Source of the DNA: Actinopolyspora alba
GTDB lineage: Bacteria > Actinomycetota > Actinomycetes > Mycobacteriales > Pseudonocardiaceae
Assembly (NCBI RefSeq): GCF_900112765.1
Contig: NZ_FOMZ01000016.1
Coordinates: forward strand, 59,329-123,328
Length of the DNA stretch: 64,000 bases
Reading direction: 5' to 3'
In this document: in pieces, positions 51,325-61,007 of the stretch
Numbering within the stretch: the first letter of the stretch is position 1
Layout of the letters: each line of letters begins with the position of its first letter
Position numbers and translations under genes: made by a program
The notes under the pieces: model-generated
Seen by the model: only the letters and a program-made list of their open reading frames with translations
Database searches by the model: none
What the model was told of the DNA's origin: nothing

Positions 51325-52413
51325 GTGTTCGTCGCCATCCGAGACATCCGCTTCGCCAAGGGGCGATTCGCGCTGATGGGTTCGGTCGTAGCGCTGATCA
51401 CCCTGCTGATCGTGCTGCTCTCCGGACTCACTTCGGGGCTGGCCGATCGGTCGGTATCGGCCGTCAGAAACCTCCCCGCCACACATCTGGTGTTCGGTGG
51501 CGCGGGGGACGAACAACCGGAGAAGTCCTTCGCGGACAGCACCGTGACACCGCGACAACGCGCTGTCTGGGAGAACACGGCGGGCGTGCGGCGAGTGAGC
51601 CCGCTGGGAATAACGACCACCCGCGTGGGAACCCCGAACGGCTCCGAGGCGAGCGCCACCGTGTTCGGCCTGCCACCGGACGCGCCCTCCGCACCGACAG
51701 GAACATCCGACTCGGCCGTGGTGATCAGCCGTTCCCTCGCCGAGGAACAGCGGTTGCACACCGGTGATCGACTGTCCACCACCGCGGGCGAGCTGCCGGT
51801 GAGCGCGATCACCTCGGACGAGTTCTACAGCCACACCCCGGTAATTTGGACCACATTGGACACTTGGCGGGAGCTGCGTACCGCGCGGAGCGCGGGAGCG
51901 GAAACGCCGCTCGCCACGGTCCTGAGCGTGGAGGCGGAACCGGACGCACGGCTGTCCGAGGCCGATTCGGCCGCGAACACGCTCTCGGCGACCGTCGGGG
52001 ACAGCCTGGAAGCCGTCGGCTCGTTCTCGTCCGAGAACGGCTCGCTGCTGACGATGCGGCTACTGCTGTACGCCATCTCGGCACTGGTGATCGGCGCGTT
52101 CCTGACCGTGTGGACGATTCAGCGCAGCGGTGACGTCGCGGTGCTCAAGGCACTCGGCGGTTCCACCGGGTACCTGCTGCGCGACGCGCTGGCCCAGTCG
52201 CTGATCGTGCTGCTGGCCGGGGCCGGTCTCGGCGGAGCGGCGGGCGTCGCGCTGGGCAGCGCGGCGGGCGAGGTGGTGCCGTTCGAACTGACCGCGCGCA
52301 CGACGCTGGTGCCGGTGCTGGTGATGATCGCGCTCGGCATGGTCGGAGCGGCGCTGGCAGTACGCCGCATAACTTCCGTGGAACCGCTGACAGCGTTGGG
52401 AGCTGGACGATGA
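51325..52413 (+). CDS. FtsX-family ABC transporter permease
   Basis: 362 aa from GTG. An N-terminal TM (ALMGSVVALITLLIVLLSGLTSGL), a ~220-residue extracellular MacB-like domain, and three C-terminal TMs with LLLYAISALVIGAFLTVWTIQRSGDVAVLKALGGSTGYLLRD, the FtsX hallmark. Overlaps the ATPase gene by 4 nt. Probable exporter or mechanotransmitter for peptides or lipoproteins. Confidence 0.93.
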   Translation: MFVAIRDIRFAKGRFALMGSVVALITLLIVLLSGLTSGLADRSVSAVRNLPATHLVFGGAGDEQPEKSFADSTVTPRQRAVWENTAGVRRVSPLGITTTRVGTPNGSEASATVFGLPPDAPSAPTGTSDSAVVISRSLAEEQRLHTGDRLSTTAGELPVSAITSDEFYSHTPVIWTTLDTWRELRTARSAGAETPLATVLSVEAEPDARLSEADSAANTLSATVGDSLEAVGSFSSENGSLLTMRLLLYAISALVIGAFLTVWTIQRSGDVAVLKALGGSTGYLLRDALAQSLIVLLAGAGLGGAAGVALGSAAGEVVPFELTARTTLVPVLVMIALGMVGAALAVRRITSVEPLTALGAGR

Positions 52414-53078
52414 GTCTGAGACTGCACGGGATCGGGCTGACCTATCCCGACGGGGAACGAACTGTGCACGCGCTGGACGAGGTTTCGTTGCGAGTCGACC
52501 CCGGCGAACTGCTGGCGGTGACCGGGCCTTCGGGCTCGGGCAAGTCGAGCCTGCTCGCCGTGGCTGCGGGGCTCGTCCGGCCCACGGCGGGTTCGGTCCA
52601 CGTGGGCGAAACGGATATCACCGGTTTGAACGGTGCGGCGCTGAGCAGGCTGCGGCTGAACCGGATCGGAATCGTGTTCCAACAGCACAACCTCGTGGCA
52701 TCGCTGACGGCGGTCGAACAGCTGCAGGTCACCGAGCACATGCGGGGGCGTTCCGCGCGGAAGGCACGGGACAAGGCGGTTCAGCTGCTGGCCACGGTGG
52801 GGCTGTCGGGGAAGCAGCACCGCAGGCCGAGCAGGCTCTCCGGCGGGGAGCGACAACGGGTCAACATCGCACGGGCGTTGACGGCCCGTCCCGAGGTGCT
52901 GCTGGTGGACGAGCCGACCGCCGCCCTGGACCAGGAGCGCGGCGCGCGAATCGTGGAACTGCTCCGGGACGTGACCCGGCAGTACGGTGTCGCCACCGTG
53001 CTGGTCACGCACGACACCCAGCACCTGGCGCAGACGGACCGGACCGTGGCGATACACGACGGAAAACTGTCGGGGTAA
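52410..53078 (+). CDS. ABC transporter ATPase (LolD/MacB type)
   Basis: 222 aa. Walker A GPSGSGKSS, Q-loop VFQQHN, signature LSGGERQRVNIARAL, Walker B VLLVDEPTAALD, switch VTHDTQHLA. Partners the FtsX-like permease. Confidence 0.95.
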   Translation: MSLRLHGIGLTYPDGERTVHALDEVSLRVDPGELLAVTGPSGSGKSSLLAVAAGLVRPTAGSVHVGETDITGLNGAALSRLRLNRIGIVFQQHNLVASLTAVEQLQVTEHMRGRSARKARDKAVQLLATVGLSGKQHRRPSRLSGGERQRVNIARALTARPEVLLVDEPTAALDQERGARIVELLRDVTRQYGVATVLVTHDTQHLAQTDRTVAIHDGKLSG

Positions 53079-53118
53079 GGAGTTTCGCGCCCGGGCGTGG
53101 AACCGGGAGGAGGCGACG

Positions 53119-53622
53119 TCAGCCGACACTGTGCAGCCACTCGACGGGCGGCCCCTCACCCGCCCCCCGATACGGCTCCAACGCCTCGTCCCAGCTGGTC
53201 CCCAACAGCTCGGTGACACGATGTCGCATGCTGTCCACGTCCTGACAGTCGGCGACCAGGGTGCGCAGTTGGTCCTCGGCGACCACGATGTCGCCGTTCG
53301 CACCGGTTCGGGCCCGCCACAGCCCCAGCTCCGGGACGTGGCAGAACCGTTCGCCGTCCGTCCCGGGGCCGGGATCCTCGGTGATTTCGAAACGCAGTAT
53401 CGGCCAGGTGCACAACACCCCGGCCAACCGTGCGGCGGTTCCGGGCTCGGCGTACCAGATGTTCTCGGCGCGAAGCTCTCCGGGAGCGGCGGGCTGGGCG
53501 GTCCAGCGGAACCCGAGACGGGTATCGAGCACGCTCGCGATCGCCCACTCGACGTGCGGGCAGACCGCCCCGGGTGACGAGTGGATGTAGACGACACCGC
53601 TTGTATGGTCACACGTGCTCAC
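53119..53622 (-). CDS. DUF3145 protein
   Basis: 167 aa from GTG at 53622. GVVYIHSSPGAVCPHVEWAIASVLDTRLGFRWTAQPAAPGELRAE is the DUF3145 signature of actinobacteria; a conserved protein of unknown function. It converges with the ABC operon. Confidence 0.92.
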   Translation of the reverse strand: MSTCDHTSGVVYIHSSPGAVCPHVEWAIASVLDTRLGFRWTAQPAAPGELRAENIWYAEPGTAARLAGVLCTWPILRFEITEDPGPGTDGERFCHVPELGLWRARTGANGDIVVAEDQLRTLVADCQDVDSMRHRVTELLGTSWDEALEPYRGAGEGPPVEWLHSVG

Positions 53623-53971
53623 TGCTGCCCTCCGCTTGTGCCACGAGGGACGTTCTTCCGCCACGACCTCGAAGCGAAGTACGACTCCGTCAGTCGATCA
53701 CAAACGAGGGGCTTACGCACGCTTTGCCAAGAGGCACCTTCCCGCGCGCAGATCCGTCCGCAGTGGACCTTCCTGGATGCTTCTCCCCACTGGACGGAGT
53801 CGAAATCGCAGTTCGGAAGGCATCAACACGGCTTCGATCCGAGGTCTCGGAACCGGCGTAGCCGACGAAGCCCCGGACTGCCCGCGAAGGTCGATACCAC
53901 TCGAAAGGGGACACTCGTGGCAAGTGTCGCTGCCCGGGCGGAATCCCGCGGTCCGCTCGGGACGGTACGGT
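53623..53971. other. Intergenic region without a recognised gene
   Basis: 349 nt upstream of the DUF3145 gene and downstream of the flavoprotein gene. I see no convincing ORF, terminator or repeat; the DUF3145 promoter should be here. Confidence 0.4.
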
Positions 53972-55435
53972 TCAGAGCCCGTAGCTCTCCAGCAGCCGCA
54001 GCCAGACCTCGCTGAGGCTGGGAAACGCCGGTACCGCGTGCCACAGTCGTGCGAGCGGAACCTCGCCGACGATCGCGATCGTCGCAGCGTGCAGCAGCTC
54101 GGCGACGTCCTGGCCGACGAACACGGCACCCAACAGCACCTGGTGCCGTTCGTCGATCACGAATCGAGCCCTGCCCCGATAGCCGTCGGCCCGGAGTTCC
54201 GCGCCGGCCGAGGCCATGTCCAGCTCGACGGTGCGTACCCGGTGACCGTCCTGTTCGGCCCGCTCCGGGCTGTAGCCGATCTGGGCCACCTCGGGATCGG
54301 TGAAGATCACCGTGGGGACGGCGTGCCTGTTGGCCGAGGTCATGTAACGACCGAACGCATCGGTGGTGACGTGTCTGCCCGTGGCCCTGGCGACGACGAC
54401 GTCCGCGACCACCCGTGCCGCGTACTTGGCCTGATGGGTGAGCTGGGCCTGCCCGGTGACGTCCCCCGCGGCGTAGAGCCACCCGCCGGGAACCCCCCTG
54501 ACCTCGCCGTGTTCGTTGACGTCCACGGCGCCTTCCTCGTGGAGCCCCACCGACTCCAGTCCGAGATGCCCCGTGGCGGCGCGACGACCGGTGGCGACCA
54601 ACAACCGCTCGGCCGAGACCTCGGTACCGTCGGCCAGTTCCAGCGTCACGCTCCCCTCCGTACTCGACACCCCGTGGACCACGGCATCGGAGTACAGTCG
54701 CACCCCGTCGGCACGCAGCGCCGCCTCCAGCAGGTCCCCGGCGAAATCCGGGGCCGAAGGCAGCGGGCGGGGACCGCTCTCGATCATCCGCACGTGCGTT
54801 CCCAACCGGGCCCAGGCCTGCGCGAGCTCCACCCCGACCACTCCGGCCCCCAGCACGGCCAGGCTCTCCGGAGCTCGCTCGGCGGAGGTGGCAGCACGCG
54901 AATCCCAGAAGTCGACCTGGTCGAGACCGGGAATCGGAGGACGCACGGGCACGCTTCCGGTGGCGAGCACGACCGCGTTGCCCGCGTAGAGCGAAAAGGT
55001 CGTGCCGTCCGGATCACGCACCATGACCTCCCTGCTGCCCGCGAGCCACGCCGAACCGCGGAACAGGGCCACCCCGGCGTCGTGGACCCAGTCGACCTGC
55101 CTCCGGTCGTCCCACTGATCGACGAACGAATCGCGTCTGCGCAGGGTGCCGGAAACATCGATATCACCCGTGACGGCCTGCCGGGCCCCGTCCACCCGAC
55201 GAGCGGCGGTCACGGCGTGGCCGGAACGCAGCAGTGCTTTGCTGGGCATGCAGGCCCAGAAGGAGCACTCCCCGCCGACCCGTTCCCGCTCCACGAGAGC
55301 CACCGAGAGGCCACCCGCGGCGACCCGGCCCGCCACGTTCTCCCCGGCGGGACCGCCGCCCACGACCACGACGTCGTACTCGTATCCGCCGGACTCGGCA
55401 ACGACCTCACCGGACTCGGCACCTGTAGCAGCCAT
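53972..55435 (-). CDS. Pyridine nucleotide-disulfide oxidoreductase family flavoprotein
   Basis: 487 aa. FAD motif VVVVGGGPAGENVAGR, redox-active Cys pair in GGECSFWACMPSKALL (spacing as in lipoamide dehydrogenase and mercuric reductase), NAD(P) motif VLGAGVVGVELAQAW, second FAD motif WLYAAGDVTGQ and C-terminal HAVPAFPSLSEVW. The His of the usual HxHPTxSE motif is displaced, so the natural substrate may not be lipoamide. Monocistronic. Confidence 0.9.
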   Translation of the reverse strand: MAATGAESGEVVAESGGYEYDVVVVGGGPAGENVAGRVAAGGLSVALVERERVGGECSFWACMPSKALLRSGHAVTAARRVDGARQAVTGDIDVSGTLRRRDSFVDQWDDRRQVDWVHDAGVALFRGSAWLAGSREVMVRDPDGTTFSLYAGNAVVLATGSVPVRPPIPGLDQVDFWDSRAATSAERAPESLAVLGAGVVGVELAQAWARLGTHVRMIESGPRPLPSAPDFAGDLLEAALRADGVRLYSDAVVHGVSSTEGSVTLELADGTEVSAERLLVATGRRAATGHLGLESVGLHEEGAVDVNEHGEVRGVPGGWLYAAGDVTGQAQLTHQAKYAARVVADVVVARATGRHVTTDAFGRYMTSANRHAVPTVIFTDPEVAQIGYSPERAEQDGHRVRTVELDMASAGAELRADGYRGRARFVIDERHQVLLGAVFVGQDVAELLHAATIAIVGEVPLARLWHAVPAFPSLSEVWLRLLESYGL

Positions 55436-55632
55436 ACCGGTCAGGGCAATACATCACGAGGACAACGGCAACCGGAAAGCCGGCCGGCCGGTCCGTCGCG
55501 CGCTCCGCCGGCCGGTTCCGCCCTGGCTGCCGGAGCGGAACCGCCGAGAGGATTCGCGGGACGAGAACCGGATCTCGCCCCGTCACGAACCGATCAACCA
55601 CTCACGAACCGATCGTCGTCTCCCCTCGGTCC

Positions 55633-56283
55633 TCAACGGGACACCCTGCTCCACCCACCGGCACCGGGAGTGTGACCGCTGTCGTACTCGGTGGTCAGTA
55701 TCCGAGGGGTGCGGGTCAGGTAGGGGTGGAACAACCGGAAGACCACGACAGCGGGGGCGTAGAGCGGCACGACCGCGGACAACGTGGCCGCGGTGACCCC
55801 GGCACGGAACACGTCGGCAGGCAACAACCGCGGATAGCGATCCACGAACCGACCGTTGGCGAGCGAGACCACCCACAGCACGAGCACGAAGCCGGCCATG
55901 ACCCCCACCGCGATGATCACGGAGGGCTGGTACCCCAGCCGCTGCGATCCCAGCATGACAGCGATCCACCCCAACAACGCGGGCATCTGGCCACGTTCGG
56001 TGGTGGCCGCCCACAGCAGTCCGCCGAAGACCGCGAGTACCACCCCGGCACTCTCCCAGGCCCGTACCACCCGGCCACTCCAGGCGATATCCGGGACACC
56101 GATCCGTTCCAGCAGGCCACGCCACACCTCCACGGCCGAGGGAGCGGCCTCCGGAGCCAAGAACTGCCCGCCGATCCAACACAACGTCCACACCGAGACC
56201 ACGAACGCGGCCAGCCGTTGCCAGTACGGTCTGCTGCCCACGACACTGCACAACCTGAGTACTTCCCACCAGTGCGCCCGCAC
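55633..56283 (-). CDS. Multi-TM membrane protein
   Basis: 216 aa from GTG at 56283 (GGAGG 9 nt upstream). About five hydrophobic helices (LAAFVVSVWTLCWIGG, GVVLAVFGGLLWAAT, LLGWIAVMLGS, IIAVGVMAGFVLVLWVVSLA, AGVTAATLSAVVPLYAPAVVVF), Yip1-like overall. Function unknown. Confidence 0.65.
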   Translation of the reverse strand: MRAHWWEVLRLCSVVGSRPYWQRLAAFVVSVWTLCWIGGQFLAPEAAPSAVEVWRGLLERIGVPDIAWSGRVVRAWESAGVVLAVFGGLLWAATTERGQMPALLGWIAVMLGSQRLGYQPSVIIAVGVMAGFVLVLWVVSLANGRFVDRYPRLLPADVFRAGVTAATLSAVVPLYAPAVVVFRLFHPYLTRTPRILTTEYDSGHTPGAGGWSRVSR

Positions 56284-56508
56284 GAGGGTGACACCTCCGC
56301 CGATCGAATTCGCTGCACCACGCTGATCGTCACCGCCCGTGGGGCGTCGGGTCCATTGCCCGATCGGCGGCGTGTCCCGAACGCGTTGGGTAACCGGAAC
56401 GGCCTGCTCCTCGTCCGGCGGAGCATGCCGGGGTGCACCGGCACGACCGGCCGCGCTCACCCACCGCGCTGATCCGCGCCCCGCCCGGCCACATCACCCA
56501 AGAGCCCG

Positions 56509-57552
56509 TCACATCACCGGGGGAATCGAGGCGCAGTCCCGGCGCGACGCACAGTGTCCGGTGACGGAACCGACCCCCGTACCGTCGACCAACCACATGT
56601 TCCCGGTCGTGGTCGACACCAACATCCGGTCAGTGGCGTCCGTGGACACGCGTATGTCATCGGTGGCACCGATCGGACGATCGAGCCTGAGGTGGACTCC
56701 ACCACCGATCCGACTGCCCGTCGTCGGGTCGATCGTGGTGATGCGGACGGCCTCGGTCACGGCGCACTCGTCGGGCCGAAGCACGGCGAGTCCGGTCGAC
56801 GTCCACGCCGTCCGGAGCGGTCCGCACCCCACCTCGAAGGTGTCGAGCCGAGCGGCGCTGTCGCCACCCGCCGGAATCACCCGCAGCGTCGGCGGCTCGC
56901 TGCTCGTCCGGTCGCGCACGACGAGCGCCAGGCGTCCCGACCGGTCGAGTGCCAGATCCCGCACCACCAGGCCGGCGGGCAACGTGATCCGCCGGGTGGT
57001 GTTCCCCGAAACCAGCGAGACCCGATTTCCGCTCGCCACCGCGAGCCTGCCGTCTGAAGTGTCGATGGCGGTCACCTCGCCGCCGGGAACCACCCCACGC
57101 ATCCGCCGAACCGTGGCGTCCGTGCCCATCCGCAACACCCCGCCGTCGGCAGTGGCCGCGTAGACGTGCTCCTCGCCCCTGGCCAGCGCCGTGACGTCGG
57201 TGTCCGGTCTGCCGAACTCGTGGCGCACCTCGCCGGTTTCCAACATCACGGAAACGAGCGTTCCGTCGGCGAGCTGAGTGACGTAGCTGTCCGGAGCCGT
57301 TCCGGTCGGTACCGTCGGGGGACTCCGGTCGACGACGAACACGAGTGTCAGCAACAACGCTGCGGTGGTGGCGGCAACGGCTCCGGTCACCCCGAGGACC
57401 GTCCGCGCTCCGGAACGCCTGCGACGTCCGGCCAGTACACGCGGCAGGGCCGTGGCGGACGGTTCCACATCGGCGACGAGCGCGTGCAGCCCATTACGCA
57501 CCAGCTGCTCGTCGGAACTCCCGTCGGGGGCTGCGGTGTCCGACTCCGTCAC
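56509..57552 (-). CDS. Membrane-anchored beta-propeller-like protein next to a sigma factor
   Basis: 347 aa: cytoplasmic N-terminus (about 1-50), one TM (VLGVTGAVAATTAALLLTLVFVV), then an extracellular repeat region with WD/YVTN-like strands (TALARGEEHVYAATADGGVLRMG; DTSDGRLAVASGNRVSLV; DLALDRSGRLALVVRD). Its start overlaps the sigma-factor stop, so it is probably the cognate regulator, though no HxxxCxxC zinc anti-sigma motif is present. Confidence 0.75.
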   Translation of the reverse strand: MTESDTAAPDGSSDEQLVRNGLHALVADVEPSATALPRVLAGRRRRSGARTVLGVTGAVAATTAALLLTLVFVVDRSPPTVPTGTAPDSYVTQLADGTLVSVMLETGEVRHEFGRPDTDVTALARGEEHVYAATADGGVLRMGTDATVRRMRGVVPGGEVTAIDTSDGRLAVASGNRVSLVSGNTTRRITLPAGLVVRDLALDRSGRLALVVRDRTSSEPPTLRVIPAGGDSAARLDTFEVGCGPLRTAWTSTGLAVLRPDECAVTEAVRITTIDPTTGSRIGGGVHLRLDRPIGATDDIRVSTDATDRMLVSTTTGNMWLVDGTGVGSVTGHCASRRDCASIPPVM

Positions 57553-58040
57553 ACGCGCTCCCTCAGCAAACTCGACAATCGCGAGACCCCTCGGGAACAG
57601 TAGGCCTTGACCGCGCCCGGGGTCACTTTCATTATCTTCGCGGTGTAGGCCTCACTGAAGTCGGCGTAGTAACGCAGCACGACCGCTTCCCGCTGTCTGG
57701 GAGGCAGTCGGGCGATAGCGTCGGCCAGCACCGTGCGGTCGACACCGTGCACGCTCTCGTCCGGTCCGGACTCACGTTGTACCAGTCGGTGCTGATACTT
57801 TCGCGACACCTGCCGCCTGCGCAGCAGCGAACGGGACTTGTTGAGCACCGTCCGACGCAGGAAGGCCAACGCCTTGTCCCGGTCGCGCAGCCGGGCGCGG
57901 GAGTCGAACACCCGCATGAACGCGTCCTGCACCACGTCCTCCGCGGCCGATCCGTCGTCGACGAGCAGCACGGCCATACGCAGCAGTCCGGAATAGTGCT
58001 CGTGGTAGAGATCGGTCAGTTCGGCGGTCGACTCATCCAT
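57549..58040 (-). CDS. ECF RNA polymerase sigma factor (SigE/Sig70 type)
   Basis: 163 aa from the ATG at 58040. Region 2: DLYHEHYSGLLRMAVLLVDDGSAAEDVVQDAFMRVFDSRARL; region 4: ADAIARLPPRQREAVVLRYYADFSEAYTAKIMKVTPGAVKAYCSRGVSRL. Directs polymerase to a stress or envelope regulon; overlaps the propeller gene. Confidence 0.93.
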   Translation of the reverse strand: MDESTAELTDLYHEHYSGLLRMAVLLVDDGSAAEDVVQDAFMRVFDSRARLRDRDKALAFLRRTVLNKSRSLLRRRQVSRKYQHRLVQRESGPDESVHGVDRTVLADAIARLPPRQREAVVLRYYADFSEAYTAKIMKVTPGAVKAYCSRGVSRLSSLLRERV

Positions 58041-58369
58041 GTGGAGCATTCCGTCCGACCGTGCGGCGGGTGCGAACTCGATCGAAGGACGACGAAAGGC
58101 ACGACACGCGAGTCCGCCGTGCGGGTTCAACCGCGCGTAAATCCTTCCGACCGATCACCACGACGCCCTCTACCACACTCGAAAACGGCGAACCCGACAC
58201 CACGTCGGAGTGACACTGTGATCTTACCCGTTCGGGGAATAATGCCCGACAGTTGTCGGTGTTTCCACCCGACGACAGGTGATGTGAGGTATATCCACGG
58301 ATGCCCATCGTCACCCGGCACGACCTCTAGTTGGGAGAAAGGCGCGGTCACGAGCGCCCGGTGAATCTT
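58041..58369. other. Divergent promoter region (sigma factor / oxidoreductase)
   Basis: 329 nt between divergent genes. Contains small dyads CGGGGAATAATGCCCG (58234-58249) and CGACAGTTGTCG (58247-58258) and a TATATC box (58291-58296) oriented towards the oxidoreductase gene. Regulators unknown. Confidence 0.4.
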
Positions 58370-59197
58370 ATGAAGTTCGGTATCTCCACATTCGTCACCG
58401 ACGAAGGAATAGACCCGGCGGAGCTTGGCGAGGCCGCCGAACTGCGTGGTTTCGACGCACTGTTCCTCGCCGAGCACAGCCACATCCCCACGAGCAGGAA
58501 AACGCCCTATCCCGGTGGCGGTGACCTGCCGAGGCACTACTACCGGACCCTGGATCCGTTCGTGTGCCTCACCGCCGCCGCGGTGAACACCAGACACCTG
58601 CTGTTGGGAACCGGGATCGCGCTGATGATCCAGCGGGACCCGATCCACACCGCCAAGGAGACGGCCAGCCTGGACCGCGTCTCGGGAGGCAGGGCGATCC
58701 TGGGTGTGGGGGCCGGTTGGAACCGCGAGGAGATGCGCAATCACGGCACCGATCCGGCTCACCGTGGTGCGCTGATGGACGAACGCATCCGCGCCATGAG
58801 GGCGCTGTGGACGCAGGAGGAGGCGGAGTTCCACGGCGATCACGTGGACATCGAGTCCTCGTACTGCCGGCCGAAACCGGTCCAGTCACCGCATCCCCCC
58901 ATCTACGTCGGCGGGGAGAGCGAACGTTCGGTCGAACGCGTCGCCGAGTACGGCGGTGGCTGGCTCCCCCGCTCGGGAGCCGAGAACCTGGCGAAACAGA
59001 TCGAGCACGTCCGCGAACGCGCGGGATGGCGGGTTCCGGTGACGCTGTACGCGGCGCCCGACGATCCCGCGGCGGTCGAACAACACGCCCACGCGGGCGT
59101 GGACCGGATCCTGTTCTACCTCCCCACGGAGCCCCGCGACACCACGTTGCGTTACCTGGACCAGTTCGCCGAATCGGCCAGGAAATCACAGCGGTAA
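58370..59197 (+). CDS. LLM-class F420-dependent oxidoreductase
   Basis: 275 aa from the ATG at 58370. Luciferase-like TIM barrel: FLAEHSHIPTSRKTPYPGGGDLPRHYYRTLDPFVCLTAAA, LGTGIALMIQRDPIHTAKETASLDRVSGGRAILGVGAGWNREEMRNHG, and GPPIYVGG-like HPPIYVGGESERSVERVAEYGGGWLP. Probable F420-dependent enzyme (TIGR03619-like); substrate unknown. Confidence 0.92.
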   Translation: MKFGISTFVTDEGIDPAELGEAAELRGFDALFLAEHSHIPTSRKTPYPGGGDLPRHYYRTLDPFVCLTAAAVNTRHLLLGTGIALMIQRDPIHTAKETASLDRVSGGRAILGVGAGWNREEMRNHGTDPAHRGALMDERIRAMRALWTQEEAEFHGDHVDIESSYCRPKPVQSPHPPIYVGGESERSVERVAEYGGGWLPRSGAENLAKQIEHVRERAGWRVPVTLYAAPDDPAAVEQHAHAGVDRILFYLPTEPRDTTLRYLDQFAESARKSQR

Positions 59198-59642
59198 CGG
59201 TGTCCGAGCACGTCGAACCGGCCCGCGCCGATCCACCGGACTCGGGCGCGGATCACGGTTCGGCGCGCTCCAACGCTCCGACGAATTCCGAACAAAAACC
59301 TCAGCGAGACTAAACCTCGTTTACCGAACGCCCGTACACGTCACAACGCCCGCACGAACCGGCACTCACCGCAGTCCGCACAATTTTCGACTCCGCCGTG
59401 AACAAAAGCATCCTCGCAGCACAGTGGACACGAACCACCTCTGTCGAACCCGAAGCGCGATCATCGGCGAGTTACGACGAATTGAGCGGCGAGAGGCGGG
59501 ACGACGAAAAGCCACCGATCGAACACGGTGTGGCGCAACGAGCTCACGCCACCCATGATTCCACTGGACGGAAGCCCGCTGCCTCAATTCACCAACCGGG
59601 CTGAGAGGCTGAATCGAACGCAGCCTAGAAGGGGAGGTTGGA
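59198..59642. other. Gene-free region upstream of pobA
   Basis: 445 nt. Short frames here have atypical codon use and no SD, so I do not call them. The last 60 nt carry the pobA SD (AGGGGAGG) and an upstream imperfect repeat GGCTGAGAGGCTG. Confidence 0.45.
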
Positions 59643-60821
59643 ATGCGTACCCAGGTCGCGATCGTGGGAGCGGGTCCAGCGGGCATGCTGCTGTCTCATC
59701 TGTTGCACCTACAGGGAATCGAATCGATCGTGTTGGAGCGGCGCAGCCGCGAATACGTACAGCAACGGGTGCGTGCGGGAGTGCTGGAACAGGGCACCGT
59801 CGACGTACTGCGGGAAGCGGACGTGTCCGAACGGCTGGACCGGCAGGGCCATCCGCACCACGGAGTGAACGTGCAGTTCGACGGGGAACGGTTACGCATC
59901 CCGCTGTCCGAACTCACCGACGGGCGGAGCATCACCGTCTACGGTCAGCAGGAGGTCGTCAAGGATCTGGCTGATCGGCGTGAGCGTGACGGGGGCCAGG
60001 TCCACTACGAGGTCTCGGACGTCTCGATCGAGGGCCCCGACACCGAGCGACCGCTCGTGCGGTTCACGGCGAACGACGGGACGAACCACGAGATCCGGTG
60101 CGACTTCGTGGTCGGTTGCGACGGTTTCCACGGCGTCTCCCGGAACACGATCCCGCGAACGGTCCGCACCGACTACGAGCGTGTCTACCCGTTCGGTTGG
60201 CTCGGGATCCTCGCGGAAGTCGCGCCCTCCAGCGAGGAGCTGATCTACTCCAACCACGTCAACGGATTCGCCCTGCAGAGCCTGCGGTCACCGGAGCTGA
60301 GCAGGATGTACCTGCAGTGCGATCCCGACGACTCGATCGAGAACTGGTCCGACGAGCGGATCTGGGCCGAACTGCAGAACAGGCTGGGAACGCCCGGCTG
60401 GGAACTGCGGGAAGGACCCATCATCGACAAGAGCATCAGCGCGTTGCGCAGTTTCGTCACAGAGCCGATGAGCTACGGCAGGCTGTTCCTGGCGGGCGAC
60501 TCGGCACACATCGTGCCCCCGACCGGCGCCAAGGGACTGAACCTCGCCGTGGCCGACGTGGCACGGCTGGCGCGGGCCGTGACCGACTTCTACAGCGGCA
60601 ACGGCACCACCGGGCTCGACACCTACTCCGAAGACTGCCTGCGGCGCGTGTGGCGCGTGCAGCACTTCTCCTGGTGGATGACCTCGATGACCCATCGGTT
60701 CGACGGTCCGGACTCGGACTTCGACCGGCGGCTGCAACGCTCGCAGTTCGACTATCTGCGGACCTCGAAAGCCGCGGCCACCACACTGGCGGAGAACTAC
60801 GTGGGGCTTGCCTCGGTCTGA
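59643..60821 (+). CDS. pobA: 4-hydroxybenzoate 3-monooxygenase
   Basis: 392 aa, the usual PobA length. FAD-binding VAIVGAGPAGMLLSHLL, DG motif GCDGFHGVSR and GDSAHIVPPTGAKGLNLA; the substrate-site region FALQSLRSPELSRMY keeps the S-x-R pair. Converts 4-hydroxybenzoate to protocatechuate. No pca genes are visible, so the ring-cleavage genes must be elsewhere. Confidence 0.95.
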   Translation: MRTQVAIVGAGPAGMLLSHLLHLQGIESIVLERRSREYVQQRVRAGVLEQGTVDVLREADVSERLDRQGHPHHGVNVQFDGERLRIPLSELTDGRSITVYGQQEVVKDLADRRERDGGQVHYEVSDVSIEGPDTERPLVRFTANDGTNHEIRCDFVVGCDGFHGVSRNTIPRTVRTDYERVYPFGWLGILAEVAPSSEELIYSNHVNGFALQSLRSPELSRMYLQCDPDDSIENWSDERIWAELQNRLGTPGWELREGPIIDKSISALRSFVTEPMSYGRLFLAGDSAHIVPPTGAKGLNLAVADVARLARAVTDFYSGNGTTGLDTYSEDCLRRVWRVQHFSWWMTSMTHRFDGPDSDFDRRLQRSQFDYLRTSKAAATTLAENYVGLASV

Positions 60822-60923
60822 GGGCCACGGCGACGACCGCGGCCACCCGACGCCGGGCCGCGGTCACCGCTCGGCTGAAACTCCCCGACCGAGCGGCTTC
60901 ATCGGTCCCGCGACCACGCACCA

Positions 60924-61007
60924 CTATCCGCACTTCGGACATTCGGGTGGCCCGCCCCCTTGCGGCGGGATGGTGGGACCACCGCACGTCGGACACATCG
61001 GTGACAT
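60924..61007 (-). CDS. 27-aa zinc-ribbon (CPxCG) protein
   Basis: A 27-codon frame with two zinc knuckles, CPTCGG near the N-terminus and CPKCG at the C-terminal end, joined by a Pro/Gly linker. AGGAG stands just upstream of the first ATG; a second in-frame ATG at codon 4 is better spaced. It lies alone in a 767-nt gap after pobA. Possible micro-zinc-finger; too short for homology by eye. Confidence 0.55.
   Translation of the reverse strand: MSPMCPTCGGPTIPPQGGGPPECPKCG

Noticed and set aside
59398..59604. Short + strand frame upstream of pobA
   Set aside because: Mid-gap GTG start, no SD, charged random-looking product.
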